Made by a program: the position numbers and the translations under genes. The notes beneath the pieces were generated by a model. That model did no database searches. It worked only from the letters and a program-made list of their open reading frames with translations, and had not been told where the DNA came from. From Jejubacter calystegiae (GTDB lineage Bacteria > Pseudomonadota > Gammaproteobacteria > Enterobacterales > Enterobacteriaceae): a stretch of 64,000 nt of DNA. The first letter of the stretch is position 1; every line of letters starts with the position of its first letter. Positions 31,662-42,406 of the stretch are shown here, one piece after another. The stretch lies in assembly GCF_005671395.1 (NCBI RefSeq), contig NZ_CP040428.1:744001-808000 (forward strand), in the 5' to 3' direction.

Positions 31662-32897
31662 TTACCCCGCGACGCTGTGGCGCCGCTGGCTCAGACCGTA
31701 AATCAGCACCACGGCGAAACAGATCAACGGCAGCCCGTAGGAGAGCGCGGTGCTGCTGCTGTCGGCAATCGCCCCCATACACCAGGGCATCACCGCCCCG
31801 CCCACGATCGCCATCACCATAAATGAACTGGCGCGGCGGGTGTGGCCGCCCATGTTTTTCACCCCCAGTGCGAAAATGGTGGGGAACATAGTGGACATAA
31901 AAAAGAACACGGCGATCAGCGCCACCACAGAAACGCCGCCGTCGATGCCCATCATCACTACGCCACACAGCGCCATATTCACCAGGGCGTAGGTCGCCAG
32001 CAGCGTGGCGGGTTTAATTCGCCCCATCAGCCAGGTACTGAAGAAGCGCCCGACCATAAAGCTAATCATCGCCACAGACAGCAGATAAGAGGCCTGGCGG
32101 CTGGTGACCCCCTGCCAGTGCTCGGTGGCATAGTTGATAAAGAAGGCCCCCACACCCACCTGAGCCGCCACATAGAAGAACTGCGCCACCACGCCACCGG
32201 CAAAATGGCGATGCGACCACAGCCCGCGCGAGCTGTCATTCGCCTCACGCGCATCGCGGATATCCGGAAGCGAGGTGCGCCGAAACAGCAGCGCAATCCC
32301 CAGCACCACCACGGCAATCCCGACATAGGTCAGTTTTACCGCTCCCTGCTCATCCCCGACGCTCTGGGTGCCGGAAAAAAACAGCGAGCCGCCGATCACC
32401 GGGCCAATAAACTGCCCCAGACCGTTAAAGGATTGCGCCAGGTTCAGACGCCGTTCGGCTCCGGAGGGATCGCCCAGTACCGTGGCATAGGGGTTGGCGG
32501 CCGTCTCCAGGCAGCCCAGGCCGCTGGCGATAACAAACAACGCGAACAGGAACATCCCGAAGTTGCCTACGGAGGCGGCGGGCACAAACAGCAGCGCGCC
32601 CAGGGCGTACAGGCAAAGCCCCGCCAGAATACCGGCCTTATAGCCGCGTTTGTCCATAAAGTAGCCCGCTGGCAGCGCCACCAGGAAGTAAGCCCCAAAA
32701 TAAGCGGCCTGTAACAGCCCGGACTGGGCCTTAGTGACATGCAGCGTTTCCTGGAAGTGTTTGTTCAGGACATCTAACAGGCCGTAGGAGAGACCCCACA
32801 TAAAGAACAGGCTGGTGACCAGCATAAAGGCCCAGCGCATACCGGTGGTCGCGCGCGTCGGCGCGCCTGCGGCCGACGTTTTCTCGTTTACCAGCAT
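31662..32897 (-). CDS. FucP-family MFS sugar:H+ symporter (probable L-fucose permease)
   Basis: 411-residue inner-membrane protein of the FucP/GluP branch of the major facilitator superfamily, with twelve hydrophobic segments. Signatures are FFMWGLSYGLLDVLNKHFQ, QAAYFGAYFLVALPAGYFM, GLGCLETAANPYATVLG and the C-terminal FFFMSTMFPTIFALGVKNMG. The branch includes E. coli FucP. It is the last gene of a seven-gene operon whose other members convert L-fucose to pyruvate and lactate, so L-fucose is the likely substrate; the gene is not the orthologue of E. coli fucP by position. ATG at 32897 follows GAGGATATAATC. Confidence 0.85.
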   Translation of the reverse strand: MLVNEKTSAAGAPTRATTGMRWAFMLVTSLFFMWGLSYGLLDVLNKHFQETLHVTKAQSGLLQAAYFGAYFLVALPAGYFMDKRGYKAGILAGLCLYALGALLFVPAASVGNFGMFLFALFVIASGLGCLETAANPYATVLGDPSGAERRLNLAQSFNGLGQFIGPVIGGSLFFSGTQSVGDEQGAVKLTYVGIAVVVLGIALLFRRTSLPDIRDAREANDSSRGLWSHRHFAGGVVAQFFYVAAQVGVGAFFINYATEHWQGVTSRQASYLLSVAMISFMVGRFFSTWLMGRIKPATLLATYALVNMALCGVVMMGIDGGVSVVALIAVFFFMSTMFPTIFALGVKNMGGHTRRASSFMVMAIVGGAVMPWCMGAIADSSSTALSYGLPLICFAVVLIYGLSQRRHSVAG

Positions 32898-32961
32898 GAT
32901 TATATCCTCACAAGACGTACAGAGTGGTATTGCCCCGACACGCCCGAACGGCAGCCTGCCG

Positions 32962-34935
<1,974 letters not shown>

Positions 34936-34936
<1 letters not shown>

Positions 34937-36222
34937 CAGGCATTCCCTTCGCGAAAGCGGTAACGCTCGATAGATTCCGGATACATTTCAATGGAGTAGC
35001 CCGGCGCGGTTGGTGCCATATAGGCTGCGCCTTTGATGACGCACGGATCGACAAAGTGCTCATGCAGATGATCCACATACTCAATCACCCGTCCTTCACG
35101 GCTGCCCGAAATGCACAGGTAATCGATCATCGACAGGTGCTGGACGTATTCGCACAGGCCAACGCCCCCGGCATGAGGACAGACCGGTAGCTGATACTTC
35201 GCCGCCATCAGCATCACCGCCAGCGCTTCGTTAACACCGCCCAGGCGACAGGCGTCTATCTGCACCACATCTACGGCGTCGCGCATAATAAACTGCTTAA
35301 ACAGAATCCGGTTCTGGCACATCTCGCCGGTGGCGACCTTCACCGGCGCCACCCCTTCCCGGATGCGGCGATGCCCTTCCACATCGTCCGGGCTGGTGGG
35401 TTCTTCGATAAACCAGGGCTCGGCAAAGGCCAACTGGCGTACCCATTCGATAGCTTCATCGACCTCCCAGACCTGGTTGGCGTCGATCATCAGATGCCGG
35501 TCCGGCCCCAGCACTTCCCGGGCGATGCGTACCCGGCGGATATCGTCTTCCAGGTCGCGCCCGACCTTCAGTTTGATATGGGAAAATCCGGCGTCCACCG
35601 CCTGCTGACACAGGCGTCGCAGTTTATCGTCCGGATAACCGAGCCAACCGGCAGAGGTGGTGTAGCAGGGATAGCCTTCCGCCAGCAGGGTTTCCAGCCG
35701 CCGGGCCTTGCCCTCTGCCCGTTCAGTCAGCAGCGTTTCCGCCTCCTGTGGCGTGATGCAATCAGTCAGGTAGCGGAAGTCGATGCAGCGCACCAGCTCC
35801 TGGGGCGACATCTCTGCCACCAGTCGCCACAGCGGCTTACCTTCAGCCTTTGCCCACAGATCCCAGACTGCATTGACCACCGCGCCGGTGGCCAGATGAA
35901 TAGCGCCCTTATCCGGGCCAATCCAGCGTAGCTGGCTGTCGCCGGTAAAGCGTCGCCAGAAGGCTCCCATATCGGCGGCGATGGTTTGCAGACTTTCACC
36001 GACAATCAGCGGCGCCAGGGCACGGATAGCCGTACAGCAGATCTCATTGCCGCGACCGATGGTGAAAGTCAGGCCGTGCCCGCTCAGTTGTGGATCGTCG
36101 GTCTCCAGAACCACATAGGCGGCGGAATAGTCGGGATCCGGGTTCATGGCATCCGAGCCGTCCAGGTGTTGGGAGGTGGGAAAGCGAATATCCTCCACGC
36201 GCAGGCCAACGATCGTCGTCAT
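34936..36222 (-). CDS. L-fuconate dehydratase (enolase superfamily)
   Basis: 428-residue enolase-superfamily enzyme of the FucD group first characterised in Xanthomonas campestris; it removes water from L-fuconate to give 2-keto-3-deoxy-L-fuconate. Marks are the N-terminus VEDIRFPTSQHLDGSDAMNPDPDYS, the base motif HIKLKVGRD (KxK), metal ligands in LMIDANQVW and FIEEPTSPDD, VATGEMCQN and PHAGGVGLCEYVQHL. Sequence similarity to FucD makes this the firmest anchor for L-fucose as the operon's substrate. Followed 2 bp upstream by the FAH-family hydrolase gene. Confidence 0.92.
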
Positions 36223-36224
36223 GA

Positions 36225-37070
36225 TCAGGCCCCCCGGGTTTGCTGACGCTGTTCGCCCAGTCCCTCAATCCCCAGACGCATGGTCTGACCGGGACGCAGG
36301 TACACCGGATGCGGTTTCTGGCCCATTCCCACGCCCGGCGGCGTGCCGGTAGAAATCACATCCCCGGGTTGCAGGCTCATAAAACGGCTCAGGTAGCTGA
36401 CTATCTGCGGCACGTTAAAGATCATGGTGCTGGTGCTGCCGTTCTGATAGCGCTTGCCGTCCACCTCCAGCCACATCTTCAGGTTATGAGGAGCCGGCAC
36501 CTCATCGGTTGTGACCAGCCACGGGCCAATGGGGCCGAAAGTGTCGCAGCCCTTGCCTTTATCCCAGGTGCCGCCGCGCTCGATCTGGTATTCGCGCTCG
36601 GAGACATCGTTCACCACGCAGTACCCCGCCACGTAATCCATCGCCTCCTGTTCGCTGATGTAGCTGGCGGCACGGCCGATCACCACCCCAAGCTCCACTT
36701 CCCAGTCGGTCTTCTCTGAACCGCGTGGGATCAGCACATTGTCATAAGGGCCCACCACCGCGCTGGTCCACTTGTTAAATACCACTGGCTCCTTCGGAAT
36801 CTCAGCGCCGGTCTCCGCCGCATGGTCGGCGTAGTTCAGGCCGATACAGATAAATTTGCCGATATTGCCCACACAGGCACCGATGCGCGGCTGTCCCGGC
36901 ACGTGAGGCAGCGCCTCGATATCCAAACTCTTCAGATGGTCCAGGCTTTTTGCCGATAGCGCAGGACCTGCCACATCCGGGATATACCCGGAAAGATCGC
37001 GAATCAGCCCCGCTTTATCCAGTACCCCCGGACGCTCCTGGCCCGGCTCTCCATAACGCAGTAATTTCAT
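36225..37070 (-). CDS. FAH-family hydrolase, probable 2,4-diketo-3-deoxy-L-fuconate hydrolase
   Basis: 281-residue fumarylacetoacetate-hydrolase-family enzyme. It has the family core FICIGLNYADHAAETGAEIPKEPVVF, the metal-binding region DWEVELGVVIGR and the C-terminal GDVISTGTPPGVGMGQKP. In the oxidative fucose pathway this family splits 2,4-diketo-3-deoxy-L-fuconate into pyruvate and L-lactate. ATG at 37070 gives the family start MKLLRYGEPGQERPG; a start four codons earlier is possible. The substrate is inferred from context, since the family is broad. Confidence 0.85.
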   Translation of the reverse strand: MKLLRYGEPGQERPGVLDKAGLIRDLSGYIPDVAGPALSAKSLDHLKSLDIEALPHVPGQPRIGACVGNIGKFICIGLNYADHAAETGAEIPKEPVVFNKWTSAVVGPYDNVLIPRGSEKTDWEVELGVVIGRAASYISEQEAMDYVAGYCVVNDVSEREYQIERGGTWDKGKGCDTFGPIGPWLVTTDEVPAPHNLKMWLEVDGKRYQNGSTSTMIFNVPQIVSYLSRFMSLQPGDVISTGTPPGVGMGQKPHPVYLRPGQTMRLGIEGLGEQRQQTRGA

Positions 37071-37102
37071 GTGGTTCCCCAATTTTTGAAGGTAAACAGG
37101 CG

Positions 37103-37843
37103 TCAGTTGCTCCAGCCGCCGTCAATAATCTGTGTGGTGCCGGTGGTATAGCCGCTTGCGTCAGAGGCCAGATAGAGCGCCAGTTGCGCAATTTCTTCAG
37201 ACTTACCGATGCGGCCAATGGGCTGGCGGGCCACAAAGGCCTGGTACACTTCCTCCACGCTTTTGCCCTGGGCCTGAGCCTGGCTGGCAATGCGATCGCG
37301 TAGCGATGGCGACTCCACGGTGCCCGGACAAATGGCGTTACAGCGAACTCCCCGGGTGATGTAGTCCGCCGCCACCGAACGGGTCAGACCGATGACCGCC
37401 GCTTTACTGGCGCCATAGGCAAAACGGTTAGCCACCCCTTTGATGCTGGAGGCCACCGATGACATATTGATAATGGAGCCGCCGCCGCGCTCGAGCATGG
37501 CGGGCAGAAAGGCGCGAATGGTGTGGAACATCGCCGTCACGTTAAGATCCATGGCGAAACGCCACTCCTCTTCGCGACACTCAAGAATCGAGCCGTTGTG
37601 CACCACTCCGGCGCAGTTGAACAGTACATCCACTGGCCCCAGCCTTTGAGCTGCCGCCGCGACCGCAGCACCGTCAGTCACATCCAGGGTAACGGCCTGA
37701 ATACCGGCGATCGCCTCCAGAGACGCGGGATTCAGATCGCAACCAATCACTTCGGCACCGGCCTCCACGAATAGTCTGGCGGTGCTATAGCCAATCCCCT
37801 GTCCGGCGCCGGTTATCAGCGCTCGCTTACCTGCTAAATCCAT
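37103..37843 (-). CDS. SDR-family dehydrogenase, probable 2-keto-3-deoxy-L-fuconate dehydrogenase
   Basis: 246-residue short-chain dehydrogenase, first gene of the fucose operon. It has ITGAGQGIG (residues 10-18), NCAG near 77, MSSVASSIKGVANRFAYGASKAA with the catalytic Ser, Tyr and Lys, and CPGTVESPSLRDR. It resembles the BDH2/DHRS6 type and the Xanthomonas enzyme that oxidises 2-keto-3-deoxy-L-fuconate at C4. It lies upstream of the FAH hydrolase, which acts on the product. The promoter must lie in 37844-38067, shared with the divergent regulator. Confidence 0.83.
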   Translation of the reverse strand: MDLAGKRALITGAGQGIGYSTARLFVEAGAEVIGCDLNPASLEAIAGIQAVTLDVTDGAAVAAAAQRLGPVDVLFNCAGVVHNGSILECREEEWRFAMDLNVTAMFHTIRAFLPAMLERGGGSIINMSSVASSIKGVANRFAYGASKAAVIGLTRSVAADYITRGVRCNAICPGTVESPSLRDRIASQAQAQGKSVEEVYQAFVARQPIGRIGKSEEIAQLALYLASDASGYTTGTTQIIDGGWSN

Positions 37844-38026
37844 AGTGACTCCTTCGCTACTTCGGTCTAATGGTCAGGCCTTTAGCCGCCGACGGCACCA
37901 TGACAAAACCGGAGTAACGGGTTATTGTGTGTACAGTTATGGGTTATTCAGATCTCAAAACAGCGTTTCGGATTAACTATTTTTTTACACCCAGATAACG
38001 ATTACTCAAGTTTCCTGATTGTTTTT

Positions 38027-38042
38027 TGTGCACTCAGTCACT
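38027..38042 (+). promoter_or_regulatory. Candidate CRP site in the fucose operon/regulator spacer
   Basis: TGTGCACTCAGTCACT matches the CRP consensus at 8 of 10 fixed positions. Cyclic-AMP control would be normal for a sugar operon. It lies only 25 bp from the regulator start, which is better placed to act on the divergent operon. Confidence 0.4.
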
Positions 38043-38067
38043 TCAAACTGGTAAGAAAAGGTAACCC

Positions 38068-38826
38068 ATGCCGATCACCCGACTTGAAAACCCAAGGATA
38101 TACAGACAGATAGCCGATCAACTGCACAAGCTCATCGAGAATGGCGAGTTTCCTCCCGGTAGCCGCCTGCCGCCGGAACGCGAACTGGCGCGTCAGCTTC
38201 AGGTGAGCCGGGCTTCGGTGCGTGAAGCGCTGATTGCGCTGGAAGTGATAGGACTGGTGGATGTGAAGGTCGGTAACGGGGTGATTGTGAAGGCGCAGAC
38301 GCCAGACGCCCGCCAGGAGCCGGTAATGACTCAGGCCGGGCGCGATCAGTGGGGCGACGTGGATAACGAACTGGGTATCAGTCTGGATTTGAACGCCGAA
38401 CTGCCGCCGTTTTCGCTACTGCAAACCCGACTGCTGATTGAACCGGAAACCGCAGCGCTGGCGGCGCGCCACGCAAGCCATGAGGAGCTGGCGGGGATCC
38501 GCAGCGCCTGGGAACAGAACTGCCGCGATAACCGCGCGGGCTCGGTCACTCATCCCGGGGATCGCCTGTTTCATATTCGCATCGCCCGGGCCAGCGGTAA
38601 TCCTACGCTTGCCTTTATCATCAGCCATTTGCTGGGCCACCGCTACGGCAGTATGTTCCGTATGCTGCAGCGCCATTACACGCCGCAGGATATGCCGCAC
38701 CGCTCGGAACTGGAGCACCGCGCCATTCTGGAAGCGCTGGAAGCCCGGGACGTACGCGCAGCGCGCCAGGCGATGAAGGCGCACCTGACGCAGGTCATCG
38801 CCATTTTCAGCCGCGGAGCGGTCTGA
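38068..38826 (+). CDS. GntR/FadR-family regulator, probable L-fucose operon repressor
   Basis: 252-residue regulator of the FadR (FCD) subfamily. Residues about 9-75 form the GntR winged helix (YRQIADQLHKLIENGEFPPGSRLPPERELARQL in segments, SRASVREALIALEVIGLV). The C-terminal FCD domain has FSLLQTRLLIEPETAALAA, DRLFHIRIARASGN and HRAILEALEARDVRAARQAMKAHL with likely metal-ligand histidines. It is divergent from the fucose operon across 224 bp. The ligand is not known, but an acid-sugar intermediate such as L-fuconate would suit this family. Its 3' end overlaps greB by 20 bp on the opposite strand. Confidence 0.87.
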   Translation: MPITRLENPRIYRQIADQLHKLIENGEFPPGSRLPPERELARQLQVSRASVREALIALEVIGLVDVKVGNGVIVKAQTPDARQEPVMTQAGRDQWGDVDNELGISLDLNAELPPFSLLQTRLLIEPETAALAARHASHEELAGIRSAWEQNCRDNRAGSVTHPGDRLFHIRIARASGNPTLAFIISHLLGHRYGSMFRMLQRHYTPQDMPHRSELEHRAILEALEARDVRAARQAMKAHLTQVIAIFSRGAV

Positions 38827-39334
38827 AGCCGGTATCATCCAACGCGGCATCGCCCTTCGGATACTCAATGGCATTGATAAACCAGAGTTTTTCGCCTTCC
38901 GGTGTCTGGACCACAAACTCTTCGTCCACCTGCTTTTTCAGCAGCGCCCGGGCCATAGGCGAATCAATGGAGATATAGTCTTTGCGCTCGCTGTAGATCT
39001 CCTCCGGGCCGACAATGCGAAACTTCTTCACATCTCCTGCTTCGTTTTCAATTTCCACCCACGCGCCAAAGAAAACGCGTCCTTCCTGCTGCGGCGAATA
39101 ATCGACGATTGAAAGCACCGGTAGCAGCTTCCTCAGAAAGCGCACCCGACGATCGATCTGGCGCAGCAGTCGCTTGTTATAGGTGTAGTCGGCATTTTCC
39201 GAGCGGTCACCCAGACTCGCAGCCCAGGAGACGATTTTAGTGATCTCCGGGCGTTTCTCGTTCCACAGGTAATCGTGCTCTTGTTTCAGCTTGTTATACC
39301 CTTCCCGGGTAATCAGTTTGGTGCCCACAGCCAT
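38807..39334 (-). CDS. greB: Transcription elongation factor GreB with a C-terminal extension
   Basis: GreB enters the RNA polymerase secondary channel and stimulates cleavage of backtracked RNA. The 175-residue protein has the coiled-coil tip with acidic residues (AASLGDRSENADYTYNK), QIDRRVRFLRKLL and the C-terminal FKBP-like domain (VDYSPQQEGRVFFGAWVEIEN, DYISIDSPMARALLKK). ATG at 39334 fits best; an upstream ATG adds eight residues. E. coli GreB (158) ends right after NAIEYVKP, whereas this one continues with about 15 further residues (GDAALDDTGFRPLRG) that run into the end of the GntR gene. Several coiled-coil residues differ from other enterobacterial GreB. Confidence 0.93.
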   Translation of the reverse strand: MAVGTKLITREGYNKLKQEHDYLWNEKRPEITKIVSWAASLGDRSENADYTYNKRLLRQIDRRVRFLRKLLPVLSIVDYSPQQEGRVFFGAWVEIENEAGDVKKFRIVGPEEIYSERKDYISIDSPMARALLKKQVDEEFVVQTPEGEKLWFINAIEYPKGDAALDDTGFRPLRG

Positions 39335-39493
39335 ATTCCCGAATTCAAACGCTGACATAAATCATAACAGCAATATCCACATGCGAGGAACTGTCTGATT
39401 CCCCGCTGCCCGGCCGCTGCGACTGGCATTTTTCGCCGTCAGTCCGTATAACTGTCCCCTGACTTTTGGTACTCACAAGATGAAATTTTAGCC

Positions 39494-41830
39494 ATGATGA
39501 ATGATTCGCTCTGTCGCATTATCGCCGGTGAGCTGCAGGCCCGGGCCGAACAGGTAGAAGCCGCGGTTCGTCTGCTGGATGAAGGGAACACCGTGCCGTT
39601 TATCGCACGTTATCGTAAGGAGGTCACCGGCGGGCTGGACGATACCCAGTTGCGCCAACTGGAGACCCGTCTGGGCTACCTGCGCGAGCTGTCCGATCGC
39701 CGCCAGGCGATTCTGAAATCCATCGATGAGCAGGGCAAGCTGACCAGTGAACTGGCCACGGCCATTAATGGCACCCTGAGCAAAACCGAACTGGAAGATC
39801 TCTACCTTCCCTATAAGCCCAGGCGCCGTACCCGTGGGCAGATCGCCATCGAAGCCGGTCTGGAACCACTGGCGGACAGCCTGTGGAACACGCCTTCCCT
39901 CACCCCGGAACAGGAAGCGGAAAGCTATATCGATGCCGATAAAGGGGTCGCCGACGCGAAAGCCGCCCTGGACGGCGCTCGCTACATTCTGATGGAGCGC
40001 TTCGCAGAAGACGCGGCCCTGCTGGCTAAAGTGCGTGACTACCTGTGGAAGAACGCCGATCTGGTAGCAAGTGTCGTGAGCGGCAAGGAAGAAGAAGGAG
40101 CCAAGTTTCGCGACTATTTCGACCATCATGAACCCATCGCCAAAGTGCCTTCCCACCGCGCTCTGGCAATGTTCCGCGGTCGTAACGAAGGCGTACTGCA
40201 ACTTTCCCTGAACCCCGATCCGCAGTTCGACGAGCCGCCGAAAGAGAGTCACGGCGAACAGATTATTATCGACCACCTGGGCCTGCGTCTGAACAACGCT
40301 CCGGCGGATAGCTGGCGCCGTGCGGTAGTGAGCTGGACCTGGCGTATTAAGGTGCTGATGCACCTGGAAACTGAGCTGATGGGCACGGTGCGGGAACGCG
40401 CCGAAGACGAGGCTATCAACGTTTTCGCCCGTAATCTGCATGACCTGCTGATGGCGGCCCCAGCCGGGCTGCGCGCCACTATGGGCCTCGATCCCGGTCT
40501 ACGCACCGGCGTTAAGGTCGCAGTGGTGGACGCCACCGGTAAGCTGGTCGCCACCGACACGATTTACCCCCACACCGGTCAGGCGGCCAAAGCGGCGACC
40601 GTAGTAGCCGCGCTCTGCGAAAAATACAACGTTGAGCTGGTGGCGATCGGTAACGGTACGGCTTCCCGCGAGACCGAGCGTTTCTACCTGGACGTTCAGA
40701 AGCAGTTCCCCAAAGTGACCGCCCAGAAGGTGATCGTTAGCGAGGCCGGGGCGTCGGTTTATTCCGCTTCCGAGCTGGCGGCGCTGGAATTCCCGGATCT
40801 CGACGTGTCGCTGCGCGGCGCGGTCTCTATCGCCCGCCGCCTTCAGGATCCGCTGGCAGAGCTGGTGAAGATCGATCCTAAATCCATCGGGGTGGGCCAG
40901 TATCAGCACGATGTCAGCCAGAGCCAGCTTGCGAAGAAGCTGGACGCGGTGGTGGAAGACTGCGTAAACGCCGTTGGCGTTGACCTGAACACCGCTTCGG
41001 TCCCTCTGCTGACCCGGGTAGCGGGTCTGACGCGCATGATGGCGCAAAATATCGTGGCCTGGCGCGACGAAAACGGCCAGTTCAGCAACCGCCAGCAGTT
41101 ACTGAAGGTAAGCCGTCTGGGGCCGAAGGCCTTTGAACAGTGCGCTGGCTTCCTGCGTATTAACCACGGCGATAACCCACTGGATGCCTCCACCGTTCAC
41201 CCGGAAGCCTACCCGGTGGTGGAACGCATTCTGGCGGCGACTGAGCAGGCGTTGCGCGATCTGATGGGCAACGGCAGCGCCCTGCGTAATCTGAAGGCCG
41301 TGGACTTTACCGACGACAAATTCGGGGTGCCGACCGTCAGCGATATCATCAAAGAGTTGGAAAAACCGGGCCGCGATCCGCGCCCCGAGTTTAAGACCGC
41401 CAAATTCGCCGACGGCGTGGAAACCATGAACGATCTGCTGCCCGGCATGGTGCTGGAAGGGGCGGTCACTAACGTCACCAACTTCGGCGCCTTCGTGGAT
41501 ATCGGCGTTCATCAGGACGGCCTGGTCCATATTTCTTCATTGTCCGACAGCTTCGTTGACGATCCCCACAAAGTAGTGAAAGCGGGCGATATCGTGAAGG
41601 TGAAGGTGCTGGATGTGGATATGGCGCGTAAGCGTATCGCGCTGACCATGCGGCTGGATGAACAACCCGGCGATACCGGTAGCCGCCGTTCCGCTTCCGG
41701 CAACGCCGGTAACGGCAATGGCCGCGATCGTAGCCGTCCGGCGGGTAAACCCCGGCGGGCAGAAAGCACGCCTGCGGGTAACAGCGCCATGAGCGATGCT
41801 CTGGCGGCCGCCTTCGGCAAGAAGCGCTAA
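39494..41830 (+). CDS. yhgF: Tex/YhgF-type transcription accessory protein
   Basis: Tex is a conserved cytoplasmic nucleic-acid-binding protein that affects transcription in several bacteria; the mechanism is not settled. The 778-residue protein has the N-terminal Tex helical domain ([17 protein letters not shown]), the YqgF-like RNase H fold ([16 protein letters not shown]), helix-hairpin-helix motifs ([22 protein letters not shown]) and a C-terminal S1 domain ([28 protein letters not shown]). A Gly/Asn/Arg-rich tail follows. It is divergent from greB, as in E. coli. Confidence 0.96.
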   Translation: MMNDSLCRIIAGELQARAEQVEAAVRLLDEGNTVPFIARYRKEVTGGLDDTQLRQLETRLGYLRELSDRRQAILKSIDEQGKLTSELATAINGTLSKTELEDLYLPYKPRRRTRGQIAIEAGLEPLADSLWNTPSLTPEQEAESYIDADKGVADAKAALDGARYILMERFAEDAALLAKVRDYLWKNADLVASVVSGKEEEGAKFRDYFDHHEPIAKVPSHRALAMFRGRNEGVLQLSLNPDPQFDEPPKESHGEQIIIDHLGLRLNNAPADSWRRAVVSWTWRIKVLMHLETELMGTVRERAEDEAINVFARNLHDLLMAAPAGLRATMGLDPGLRTGVKVAVVDATGKLVATDTIYPHTGQAAKAATVVAALCEKYNVELVAIGNGTASRETERFYLDVQKQFPKVTAQKVIVSEAGASVYSASELAALEFPDLDVSLRGAVSIARRLQDPLAELVKIDPKSIGVGQYQHDVSQSQLAKKLDAVVEDCVNAVGVDLNTASVPLLTRVAGLTRMMAQNIVAWRDENGQFSNRQQLLKVSRLGPKAFEQCAGFLRINHGDNPLDASTVHPEAYPVVERILAATEQALRDLMGNGSALRNLKAVDFTDDKFGVPTVSDIIKELEKPGRDPRPEFKTAKFADGVETMNDLLPGMVLEGAVTNVTNFGAFVDIGVHQDGLVHISSLSDSFVDDPHKVVKAGDIVKVKVLDVDMARKRIALTMRLDEQPGDTGSRRSASGNAGNGNGRDRSRPAGKPRRAESTPAGNSAMSDALAAAFGKKR

Positions 41831-41838
41831 CCCAGAAA

Positions 41839-41863
41839 GCCGCCGGTATCCTGCACCGGCGGC
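41839..41863 (+). terminator. Terminator after yhgF
   Basis: GCCGCCGGT / ACCGGCGGC arms (9 bp) with a 7-nt loop begin 8 bp after the stop; CTCTTT follows. The T-run is short, so strength is moderate. Confidence 0.7.
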
Positions 41864-41967
41864 CTCTTTCCGCGCCAACATAAAAGTAACATTGGCCCAT
41901 TTTCTAAAACCTTCTTACCGACAGATAACTTTATTAACCCTTCGTTATCCCGCCCCGAGCGCTAAAT

Positions 41968-41981
41968 TTGTTTACGCTCAA
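41968..41981 (+). promoter_or_regulatory. Candidate FNR box upstream of feoA
   Basis: TTGTTTACGCTCAA matches TTGAT-N4-ATCAA at 8 of 10 positions, 142 bp before feoA. E. coli feo is activated by FNR, so a site is expected here. Confidence 0.45.
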
Positions 41982-42018
41982 AAAAAACGCATTTAACCCC
42001 CTTCTTCAGATTGAAGAT

Positions 42019-42037
42019 AAAAATTGTTCTCATTATC
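42019..42037 (+). promoter_or_regulatory. Candidate Fur box upstream of feoA
   Basis: The 19-mer ending in CTCATTATC matches the Fur consensus at about 13 of 19 positions; the right half CATTATC is exact. Fur repression of feo in iron-rich conditions is known in E. coli. Confidence 0.5.
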
Positions 42038-42122
42038 ATTGCCTCATACTTTTTCAGGTTTTTTCCTGGTCGCCTGCGGTGGCCAGGTTTTTTGCCGATC
42101 GGTCTCGTTCACAGGGGATTCT

Positions 42123-42347
42123 ATGCATATGCACGCGAACAGTTCGTGGAAAATTACCGGATTTTCCCGGGAAATCAGTCCGGCCTGGCGTCAGAAGCTG
42201 CTCTCTCTCGGGATGCTGCCTGGCTCTTCATTCCGGGTCGTGCGGGTGGCGCCTTTCGGCGATCCGGTACAGATAGAAACGCGCCGTATCAGCCTGGTAC
42301 TACGTAAGAAAGACCTGGCGCTACTCTCCCTGGAAGCGCTCGCCTGA
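42123..42347 (+). CDS. feoA: Ferrous iron transport protein A
   Basis: FeoA is a small SH3-like cytoplasmic protein needed for FeoB function. The 74-residue product matches E. coli FeoA over [31 protein letters not shown], written here only in outline: [23 protein letters not shown] and [14 protein letters not shown] at 42123 or the ATG six bases later could be the start; AGGGGA at 42113-42118 precedes both. First gene of feoABC. Confidence 0.95.
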   Translation: MHMHANSSWKITGFSREISPAWRQKLLSLGMLPGSSFRVVRVAPFGDPVQIETRRISLVLRKKDLALLSLEALA

Positions 42348-42406
42348 CCGGACTGGCGCCTGGAGCTTCAGGCGCCGCGAACCACTTTCACGTTGCGATA
42401 CTACAA

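Noticed and set aside
31563..31826. Plus-strand 87-codon frame between ompR and the fucose operon
   Set aside because: It runs through the operon terminator and antisense to the transporter 3' end; no support as a gene.
41475..41900. Arg/Tyr-rich minus-strand frame over the yhgF end
   Set aside because: Antisense of the low-complexity Tex tail; repetitive composition without domain.
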